Assembly: GCA_035705985.1 (NCBI GenBank)
Contig: DASSVP010000035.1
Coordinates: forward strand, 1 to 29,158
Source: JACVRW01 sp035705985
GTDB lineage: Bacteria; Actinomycetota; Thermoleophilia; Solirubrobacterales; Thermoleophilaceae
Reading direction: 5' to 3'
DNA: 29,158 nt
In this document: in pieces, positions 23,573-29,158 of the stretch
Layout of the letters: each line of letters begins with the position of its first letter
Position numbering within the stretch: position 1 is the stretch's first letter
Notes under the pieces: generated by a model
The model's database searches: none
What the model was told of the DNA's origin: nothing
What the model saw: the letters and a program-made list of their open reading frames with translations, nothing else
Position numbers and translations under genes: made by a program

Positions 23573-24637
23573 CTACAAGACGCTCTCGGTCGAGCTCGTG
23601 ACCGAGCGGGGCCTGCTCGACACCGTTTCGTAGACGCGCTCGTAAGCGGCCGCGACGGCCGCGACGTCATAGCGCTCGCGGGCCAGCTCGCGGCAGCGCG
23701 CGGGCTCGATCTCGTCCAGGCGCTCCACCGCGGCGGCCATCGCGCTCTCGTCGTCCACGACAAACCCCGTCTCGCCGTCGACCACGAGCTCCGGCGCCGA
23801 CCCCTCGGGGAACGCGATCACGGGCGTGCCGCAGGCCATCGCCTCGGTCATCACGAGGCCGAACGGCTCGGGCCAGCGAATCGGCATGAGGAACGCCCGG
23901 GCCCCGGCGTACAGCTCGAGCTTGTCCTCGCCCACCTCGCCGATGTAGCGGACGGCATCGCCGTCCAGGTGCGGCTCGACCTCGCGCGCGAAGAACCCCT
24001 CCTTGCCGGGCTGGACCGGCCCGGCCAGCACGAGCGGCACGCCGGCGGCGCGCGCGGCGGCGATCGCGCGGTGGGGTCCCTTGTCCTCGTCGAGCCGGCC
24101 GATCCAGAGCAGGTAGTCGTCCTTCTCCTCCCGGAACGGGAAGTCGTCGACGACGATCGGGTTGCCGATCACGGCGGCGACCTCGAGCTCGCCGGGCGCC
24201 TGCTCCGCCTGGTAGCGGCTCAGCGCGACGGCGACGGCCTTATGGCCGTGCCTCGCGTAGAACGCCGACATGTCCGGCCTGAAGGGGCCGTGCAGCGTGT
24301 GCACGACCGGGGTCGAGATGCGGTCCGCGAATGCGAATGCGGTGAAGCCACAGTGGTCGTGCAGCACGTCGAAGGGCGGATCGGACTGCTCCATCCGCGC
24401 GAACGTCGACGCCACGTGATCCGCCTCGTAGAGCGACATCTCGATCTGGTCGGGATGCGGGCCCTCGAGCGGCGAGAGCACCCGCGCGCGCGACCGCGTG
24501 CCCGGCGCCGCGAACAAGGTGACATGGTTCCCGCGCTCCGTTAGCTCGGCCGCGAGCAGGGCAATGACCTGCTCGATGCCTCCGTAGCCCGGTGGCGGCA
24601 CCGGGATCCACGGGGGCGCGAGCATCGCAACCTTCAT
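23573..24637 (-). CDS. Glycosyltransferase family 4 protein
   Basis: The product is about 354 residues and has the GT-B fold pattern. An N-terminal MKVAMLAPPWIPVPPPGYGG matches the acceptor domain start, DVLHDHCGF and VHTLHGPF follow, then LWIGRLDEDKGPHRAI at the donor domain and the GT4 signature PEPFGLVMTEAMACGTPVIAF with its two Glu residues. It transfers a sugar from a nucleotide donor to an unknown acceptor. ATG 24637 begins directly at the first strand; GTG 24649 would add four residues. The last 15 residues (SSRPRSVTSSTESVL) look non-conserved. It is divergent from a debranching-type enzyme, which hints at alpha-glucan or storage-sugar metabolism. Confidence 0.92.
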   Translation of the reverse strand: MKVAMLAPPWIPVPPPGYGGIEQVIALLAAELTERGNHVTLFAAPGTRSRARVLSPLEGPHPDQIEMSLYEADHVASTFARMEQSDPPFDVLHDHCGFTAFAFADRISTPVVHTLHGPFRPDMSAFYARHGHKAVAVALSRYQAEQAPGELEVAAVIGNPIVVDDFPFREEKDDYLLWIGRLDEDKGPHRAIAAARAAGVPLVLAGPVQPGKEGFFAREVEPHLDGDAVRYIGEVGEDKLELYAGARAFLMPIRWPEPFGLVMTEAMACGTPVIAFPEGSAPELVVDGETGFVVDDESAMAAAVERLDEIEPARCRELARERYDVAAVAAAYERVYETVSSRPRSVTSSTESVL

Positions 24638-24642
24638 AGCCT
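24637..24642 (+). promoter_or_regulatory. Putative -10 element (TAGCCT) of leaderless debranching-enzyme gene
   Basis: TAGCCT is followed by 7 nt and ATG 24650. It overlaps the start codon of the divergent glycosyltransferase gene by one base. No -35 is visible. Confidence 0.45.
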
Positions 24643-24649
24643 CGTGCAC

Positions 24650-26770
24650 ATGAGTAGTCCGCTCGGCTCAATCGTCAACCTCGCGGAAACGATCGTGATC
24701 AAGGACGGGAACGTCTTCATGGTCACCCTCCGTGATGGCCGTCTGCCCGTCGGCGTGCAACATCCATTGGGTCTCTGGTTCCGGGATTGCCGCTTTCTAA
24801 GCGGCCACGAACTGCGCCTTGGCGGCGAGCTGCCGCGATTCCTGACCGCGACCGACGCGGCCGGCAGCGCGGCGATCCACGAGCTGACGAACCCGGACCT
24901 CCCCCTCCCGGACGGCGGGCTCCTGCCCGCGGAGTCGCTCCGCATCCGAATCGACCGCCGCGTCGACGGCGCCGGCGCGCTGCGCCAGCGGATCACCGTG
25001 CGGAGCTACCACCGCGAGCCGGTCCGGCTGCCGCTGGAGCTGCGGGCCGGAACCGACTTCCAGCCGATGCTCGAGCTGCGCGGGGTGGTGGGGCCGCACG
25101 AGCGCCCGGCGCCGGAGAGCGGGCCGGACGGCTTCTCCGCGGTGGGCCGCGACGGAGTCCGGCGTGTGACGGCCCTGCGGACCGAGCCGATGGCTCGGCC
25201 GGGCGACGACGGTGTGCTCGTCTTCGACCTCGATCTGCCGCCGCGCGGCGGCATCGACCTCACGGTCGACTTCGAGATCTCGGAGGAGGGCGACGCAGAG
25301 CCGGCGGTCCCGGCACCGGAGCACGTCGCCTCGGAGGGCTCCCGCGCGAGCTCGGACGACCAGCTCTTCAATCGGATCCTCCGGCGCTCGCTCGACGACC
25401 TCGAGCTGCTGCGCTCCAGCCTGGACGGCCACTCGTACTACGCCGCCGGGGTGCCGTGGTTCGCCACGCTGTTCGGCCGCGACAGCCTCATCACCGCGTT
25501 CCAGACGCTGTCGTTCGTCCCGCGCGTGGCCGAGGACACCGTGCGGCTGCTTGCGGGCCGGCTCGGGCGGGGGGTGGACGACGAGCGCGACGAACAGCCG
25601 GGCAAGGTGCTCCACGAGCTCCGCGTCGGCGAGCCGGCCACGCTCGGGGAGACGCCGTTCGCGCGCTACTACGGGAGCGTCGACGCGACCCCGCTGTTCC
25701 TGTGCCTCCTGTGCCGGCACGCCGACTGGTCCGGCAACCTCGACCTCTTCCGCGAGCTCCGCGGCCCGGCGGAGGCGGCGCTCGAATGGATCGACCGCTA
25801 CGGCGACCTCGACGGCGACGGCCTCGTCGAGTACGAGCGGCGCTCCTCGGGCGGGCTGGTAACGCAGGGCTGGAAGGACTCCGCGGACGGCATACCGGAC
25901 GACCGCGGCGAGCCGCTGCGGGCACCGGTCGCGCTCGTGGAGGTGCAGGGCTACGTGATCCGGGCGAAGCGGCTGATGGCGCGAATGTTCGAGCTCGACG
26001 GCGAGGGCGCGCGAGCCGAGCGGCTGCGCGACGATGCCGCGGCGCTGGACGCGCTGCTCGAGCAGTTCTGGCTCGATGACCCGGGCTGCTACGCGATCGG
26101 CCTCGACGCGGACAAGCGCCCGGGTTCGGGGCTGACGTCGAACCAGGGGCACCTGCTGTGGGCGAACGCGGTGAGCGAGGAGCGGGCGCGCGCGATCAGA
26201 GACGTGCTGATGGGCCCCGACATGTTCTCCGGCTGGGGCATCCGGACGCTCGCCCAGAGCCACCCCGCCTACAACCCGGTCGGCTACCACACGGGGTCGG
26301 TCTGGCCGCATGACAGCGCGCTCATCGCGTTCGGGCTGCGCCGCTACGGGTTCGACGAGGACTTCACCCTCATCTTCGAGGGTTTGCTCGAGGCGGCTTC
26401 CCGCTTCGGCGACTACCGGCTGCCGGAGCTGTTTGCCGGCTTCGCCCGCGCTGAGTTCGACGAGCCCGTCCCATACCCCGTCGCGTGCCAGCCGCAGGCA
26501 TGGGCGGCGGGCTCGATCCCCTTCCTGCTCAAGTGGGGGCTCGGGCTGAGCCCGGATGCGCTCAACGGGCGGCTGCGGATCATCCGCCCGTCGTTGCCGC
26601 GCTGGCTCGAGTGCGTCGACGTGACGGGGCTGGCGCTGGGCGACGCCCGCATCGACCTCCGCTTCGAGCGCGCCGGCGAGCACGTGACGCTCTCGGACGC
26701 GCGCATCGAGGGCGACGCCGAGGTGGTGCTGGAGATCGCCGGCGACCGCCGCCGGATGGCCGAGCCCTAG
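24650..26770 (+). CDS. Glycogen debranching enzyme-like protein (amylo-alpha-1,6-glucosidase domain)
   Basis: The 706-residue product has an N-terminal beta domain (about 1-220; NLAETIVIKDGNVFMVTLRD, LGLWFRDCRFLSGHEL) like GDE_N_bis. A helical (alpha/alpha)6 catalytic domain follows from about 240: YYAAGVPWFATLFGRDSLIT, QGWKDSADGI and GIRTLAQSHPAYNPVGYHTG followed by SVWPHDSAL. These are the recurring motifs of bacterial amylo-alpha-1,6-glucosidase-type proteins. It is probably a cytosolic alpha-glucan-acting enzyme; the exact linkage is not proven. ATG 24650 fits the leaderless hexamer, while GTG 24644 is an alternative. The stop shares CTAG with the convergent DUF2294 gene. Confidence 0.9.
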   Translation: MSSPLGSIVNLAETIVIKDGNVFMVTLRDGRLPVGVQHPLGLWFRDCRFLSGHELRLGGELPRFLTATDAAGSAAIHELTNPDLPLPDGGLLPAESLRIRIDRRVDGAGALRQRITVRSYHREPVRLPLELRAGTDFQPMLELRGVVGPHERPAPESGPDGFSAVGRDGVRRVTALRTEPMARPGDDGVLVFDLDLPPRGGIDLTVDFEISEEGDAEPAVPAPEHVASEGSRASSDDQLFNRILRRSLDDLELLRSSLDGHSYYAAGVPWFATLFGRDSLITAFQTLSFVPRVAEDTVRLLAGRLGRGVDDERDEQPGKVLHELRVGEPATLGETPFARYYGSVDATPLFLCLLCRHADWSGNLDLFRELRGPAEAALEWIDRYGDLDGDGLVEYERRSSGGLVTQGWKDSADGIPDDRGEPLRAPVALVEVQGYVIRAKRLMARMFELDGEGARAERLRDDAAALDALLEQFWLDDPGCYAIGLDADKRPGSGLTSNQGHLLWANAVSEERARAIRDVLMGPDMFSGWGIRTLAQSHPAYNPVGYHTGSVWPHDSALIAFGLRRYGFDEDFTLIFEGLLEAASRFGDYRLPELFAGFARAEFDEPVPYPVACQPQAWAAGSIPFLLKWGLGLSPDALNGRLRIIRPSLPRWLECVDVTGLALGDARIDLRFERAGEHVTLSDARIEGDAEVVLEIAGDRRRMAEP

Positions 26771-27213
26771 GCCGAGGGACGGAACTGCTCGGGCGGCGCG
26801 TCGAGGATGAACATCTCGATCGCGTGGTCGGGGTCGAAGACGACCTGGCTGTGATAGCCGAGCACCTTCCGCCCGGTCAGGCGCTCGACGGCCTCGACCG
26901 TGGGGGCCTCCATCGCCTCCTGGAACGTCAGCCGGAACTGCCGCACGAGATCGGAGTGGCCGGCGGCGAGGAGCGTCTCCTCGTTGCGCGTCAGGCCGCC
27001 CTGCATGACGCAGAAGACGTAGTTGTCGTTGAGGTACGTCTTGGCCTTGGTCGGGCCCTTTCCGTAGAACTCCTTCTTCAGCCCCACCATTGCGTTGGAG
27101 ATCTCGGCACGGAGCCCGGGCTTGCGCTCCGCCTCGACGTCGGCGGTCCAATCCGGGTCAGTGAGCCGTGAGGCAGCCTCCGGCCCTGTGGCCTGTTCCC
27201 AGTTGTCTTCCAT
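26767..27213 (-). CDS. DUF2294 domain protein
   Basis: The 148-residue product carries the family core: ISNAMVGLKKEFYGKGPTKA, then TYLNDNYVFCVMQGGLTRNE, FQEAMEAPTVEAVERLTGRK and YHSQVVFDPDHAIEMFILD. DUF2294 proteins are small soluble proteins of unknown biochemical role. The first 35 residues are acidic and variable. The gene begins 20 nt after the Rieske-oxidoreductase stop and reads the same way, so the two may be one transcript. Confidence 0.9.
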   Translation of the reverse strand: MEDNWEQATGPEAASRLTDPDWTADVEAERKPGLRAEISNAMVGLKKEFYGKGPTKAKTYLNDNYVFCVMQGGLTRNEETLLAAGHSDLVRQFRLTFQEAMEAPTVEAVERLTGRKVLGYHSQVVFDPDHAIEMFILDAPPEQFRPSA

Positions 27214-27233
27214 AGCGAGCCTTGCGAGCGGAC

Positions 27234-28577
27234 TCAGGATAGCGGCCTCGTGGCAGGTCCTTCGATCACCTCCCCGCTCGCCGCGAAGCGCGAGCCGTGG
27301 CAGGGGCAGTCCCAGGTTTCCTCGGCGGCGTTCCAGCGGAGCAGACAGCCGAGGTGGGTGCAGCGGGGCGCGCCGCGGTTGGTCACGCGGTCGCCCACGA
27401 AGCGCAGCGCCACGTTTGCGTTCTCCTTCACGAACGAGGGCGCGCCGGCGAACGGACGCAGCCGGCTCGGGTCGAACAGCTCGCTCCACGCGTGCTCGCT
27501 CCCCGCGATCCGCGCCGCCAGCAGCTCCGCGGCCGCGGTGCCCATCGCGAGGCCCCACTTCTTGAAGCCCGTGGCCACCCACAGGCCCGACGACAGCGGG
27601 TCGTGGCGGCCGACGTACGGCACGTTGTCCACCGGCACCTGGTCCTGGGTGGCCCAGCGCAGCTCCGGCTCGAGGCGGAAGCGCTCGCGTGCCCACGCGG
27701 CCAGCCGGTCGTAGCGCTCGGCCTCGTCTGCCTGTCCCGTCTTGTGGCTCTCGCCGCCCACGAGCAGCCACTCGCCGTGCGCACGGATCGAGTGCGCGGG
27801 GGACTCGGTCGAGAGGTACATCCCGGCCGGGAGGTCGCCCACCTTGCCCGCCACCACGTAGGAGCGCTCGGGATGGCAGCGCGCGAAATAGAGCCCGCGG
27901 TCGAGGAACGACAGGTGAGTCGCGACGACGATGTGCTCAGCGGTCACGCGCGCGCCGCCCGCGGTGTTCACGCGGTTGCCGTCGACGCCGGTCACGCGCG
28001 TGTTCTCGTGGAGCCGCCCGCGGAGCGCGGCGGCGATCCCGTCCACGTACTTCACCGGATGGAACTCGGCCTGGCCGTCGAAGCGCACGGCGCCCGCCAC
28101 GGGGTAGGGAAGGTCGAGCTCGTCCACGAATGAAGCGGGGAGTCCGAGCTGGCCCGCCACGTCCGCCTCCTCGCGCACCTTGTCCAGGTCGGACTGGTCC
28201 TCGGCGTAGGTGAAGTTCGGCTTGCGCCGCAGGTCGCAGTCGATGCCGAGCTCCTCCGCCAGCTCGAAGACGCGTGCGATGCCGGCCTCGTTCGCCTCGC
28301 CGTATGTGCGCGCCTGCTCGCGGTCGAGCTGCTTGACGAGCTGGGAGTACGTCAGCCCGTGAAGGGAGCTGAGCTTCGCCGTGTTGTAGCCGGTGGCGCC
28401 GGCCGCCACGCGGCGCATCTCGAGGACGGCCACACTCGCGCCCTGCCGCTCGAGCAGGAGCGCGGTGGTGAGCCCCACGATCCCCGCGCCGACCACGACC
28501 ACGTCCGCGGTGATGTCGCGGTCGAGCGCCGGCCGCTGCGGCCGTTCCCTGCCCTCGAACCACAGTGAGCGCAGCAC
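27234..28577 (-). CDS. FAD-dependent oxidoreductase with C-terminal Rieske [2Fe-2S] domain
   Basis: The 447-residue product starts at GTG. A DAO-type FAD domain begins with VVVVGAGIVGLTTALLLERQG (about 26-46) and includes GATGYNTAKLSSLHG and SGLWVATGFKKWGLAMGTAA. The last about 90 residues form a Rieske domain. The cluster ligands would be Cys406, His408, Cys424 and His427 in CTHLGC and CPCHGSRF, with Cys411 and Cys426 placed to form the stabilising disulfide. It probably moves electrons between flavin and the [2Fe-2S] centre; the substrate is unknown. TAGCGT lies exactly 6 nt upstream of the GTG, with no Shine-Dalgarno, suggesting leaderless translation. Confidence 0.94.
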   Translation of the reverse strand: MLRSLWFEGRERPQRPALDRDITADVVVVGAGIVGLTTALLLERQGASVAVLEMRRVAAGATGYNTAKLSSLHGLTYSQLVKQLDREQARTYGEANEAGIARVFELAEELGIDCDLRRKPNFTYAEDQSDLDKVREEADVAGQLGLPASFVDELDLPYPVAGAVRFDGQAEFHPVKYVDGIAAALRGRLHENTRVTGVDGNRVNTAGGARVTAEHIVVATHLSFLDRGLYFARCHPERSYVVAGKVGDLPAGMYLSTESPAHSIRAHGEWLLVGGESHKTGQADEAERYDRLAAWARERFRLEPELRWATQDQVPVDNVPYVGRHDPLSSGLWVATGFKKWGLAMGTAAAELLAARIAGSEHAWSELFDPSRLRPFAGAPSFVKENANVALRFVGDRVTNRGAPRCTHLGCLLRWNAAEETWDCPCHGSRFAASGEVIEGPATRPLS

Positions 28578-28583
28578 GCGCCG

Positions 28584-28589
28584 ACGCTA
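28584..28589 (-). promoter_or_regulatory. Putative -10 element (TAGCGT) of leaderless Rieske-oxidoreductase gene
   Basis: Minus-strand TAGCGT, then 6 nt, then GTG 28577. It is the same hexamer used in front of the transglycosylase-like gene at 3452. Confidence 0.5.
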
Positions 28590-28629
28590 CCCGGTTTGCC
28601 CACAGCGCACACCGGGGCATGGAAAGGTC

Positions 28630-29025
28630 GTGGGACCGACGGTCGCGCTCCTGGCATGCGTGCTGGCGCTGGTCGGCTGCGGTTCCGCCGACCGCGAGCG
28701 GGACGCCGCGTCGGTCGCCGAGTCCTTCCACGCCGCGCTCGAGGACGGCGACGGTCAGGCCGCCTGCCACGAGCTGAGCGAGGAGACCGCCTCGAAGCTC
28801 AAGCGGCAGGAGCAGAGGCCGTGCGGGGAGGCGATCCTCGAGCTGGAGCTGCCGAAGGGCGGCACGGTCGCGGACACGCGCGTGGAGATCACGAGCGCGG
28901 TGACGACGCTCGCCGATGGCGACAGCGACTTCCTCGACGAGGGGCCGGAAGGCTGGAAGATCGCCGCCGCCGGCTGCGTCCCCACGCTCCCCGACCAGCC
29001 GTACGAGTGCGAACTGGAGGGCTGA
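28630..29025 (+). CDS. Putative lipoprotein, function unknown
   Basis: The 131-residue product starts at GTG 28630, the only in-frame start near the signal. It has a hydrophobic segment ending in a lipobox (ALLACVLALVGC at about 6-17). The mature part begins GSADRERDAASVAESFHAAL, resembling small NTF2-like/DUF4878-type lipoproteins, with Cys residues in ACHELS and RPCGEA and two more near the end (GCVP, YECE) that could form disulfides. The n-region lacks a basic residue, which is unusual and leaves the exact start uncertain. GGAAAGG lies directly before the GTG. It is divergent from the Rieske gene, and a tiny membrane gene follows at once. Confidence 0.72.
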   Translation: MGPTVALLACVLALVGCGSADRERDAASVAESFHAALEDGDGQAACHELSEETASKLKRQEQRPCGEAILELELPKGGTVADTRVEITSAVTTLADGDSDFLDEGPEGWKIAAAGCVPTLPDQPYECELEG

Positions 29026-29026
29026 C

Positions 29027-29110
29027 GTGCGCGTGCTGTTCGTGACCTACCTGGTGCTGATCTTCGCCGGGATCGTGTTCTTCTCGGTCATCGGCCTGAT
29101 GCATAACTAG
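29027..29110 (+). CDS. 27-residue single-span membrane peptide
   Basis: GTG 29027 follows a perfect GGAGG (29016-29020) with a 6-nt spacer, one base after the lipoprotein TGA. The product begins MRVLFVTYLVLIFAG and ends SVIGLMHN, so nearly all of it is one membrane helix with a single N-terminal Arg. I do not recognise a family. The excellent ribosome-binding site, tight packing and sharp composition make it a likely real gene, possibly a subunit or modulator of a neighbouring membrane protein. Confidence 0.65.
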   Translation: MRVLFVTYLVLIFAGIVFFSVIGLMHN

Positions 29111-29112
29111 GC

Positions 29113-29158
29113 GTGCGCCGCTTCCTCAGAGAGAACAGCCTGTCGCTCGTCTTCCTCG
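29113..29158 (+). CDS. DUF6766-like membrane protein, N-terminal fragment
   Basis: The first 15 codons, from GTG 29113, run off the right edge and give MRRFLRENSLSLVFL. This matches my memory of the usual opening of DUF6766-type membrane proteins (basic RRFLREN followed by a hydrophobic helix). It begins 2 nt after the small peptide's stop, so it is probably in the same transcript. The family call rests on few residues. Confidence 0.5.
   Translation, partial: MRRFLRENSLSLVFL

Noticed and set aside
24797..27151. 784-codon minus-strand open frame opposite the debranching enzyme
   Set aside because: It is antisense to a gene with recognised domains; its composition is typical of high-GC shadow frames and no domain is seen.

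Overview
The window is very GC-rich chromosomal DNA from a high-GC Gram-positive bacterium, most likely an actinobacterium of the Thermoleophilia/Solirubrobacterales type. This is inferred from the strong G/C third-position bias, frequent GTG starts, apparent leaderless promoters, an actinobacterial Holin-X/DUF3618/BrkB membrane cluster and LigD-type end-joining genes. Genes are tightly packed on both strands. No rRNA, tRNA, CRISPR array or insertion sequence was seen, and no stretch longer than 300 bases lacks a gene; the largest gap is 3301-3465.

Layout, left to right. (1) 1-5353 holds housekeeping and accessory enzymes: the start of a YgjP-like metallopeptidase (-), a small frameshifted ORF, an SDR oxidoreductase (-), a YjbQ/UPF0047 protein (+), a D-2-hydroxyacid dehydrogenase (-) divergent from a diacylglycerol-kinase-like lipid kinase (+), a secreted transglycosylase-like protein (+) and a ParB-like-domain protein (+). 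(2) 5346-11290 (-) is a complete sugar uptake and use operon: lipoprotein binding protein, two permeases, GH13 alpha-glucosidase and MsmX/UgpC-type ATPase. It probably handles trehalose- or maltose-type alpha-glucosides. A PfpI/DJ-1 protein lies just upstream. (3) 11976-15469 has a flavin amine oxidase (-) divergent from a two-region membrane protein (+), then a Cys-rich metal-binding protein (-) and an NAD-dependent epimerase (-).

(4) 15509-18690 (+) is a compact four-gene run: a CDF metal exporter followed by three separate genes for the phosphoesterase, ligase and polymerase modules of LigD. A metallophosphoesterase converges on it. (5) 19518-23346 (+) carries a nucleotidyltransferase, a sigma-70 family factor and a coupled membrane cluster (Holin-X, DUF3618, YihY/BrkB, DUF1360), possibly a cell-envelope stress module. 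A small zinc-ribbon gene (-) overlaps its end and has the best -35/-10 promoter in the window. (6) 23573-29158 has a GT4 glycosyltransferase (-) divergent from a glycogen-debranching-type enzyme (+), DUF2294 (-) behind a Rieske-tailed FAD oxidoreductase (-), and a rightward lipoprotein / 27-residue membrane peptide / DUF6766-like start that runs off the end.

Two themes recur. Several unlinked genes have a TANNNT hexamer 6-9 nt before the start codon and no clear Shine-Dalgarno, suggesting leaderless transcripts. Gene junctions are extremely compact: GTGA/ATGA overlaps, shared CTAG convergent stops and divergent starts only a few bases apart. No clearly novel defence or mobile system was found. 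The most distinctive assemblies are the split LigD run and the sigma-factor/membrane cluster.
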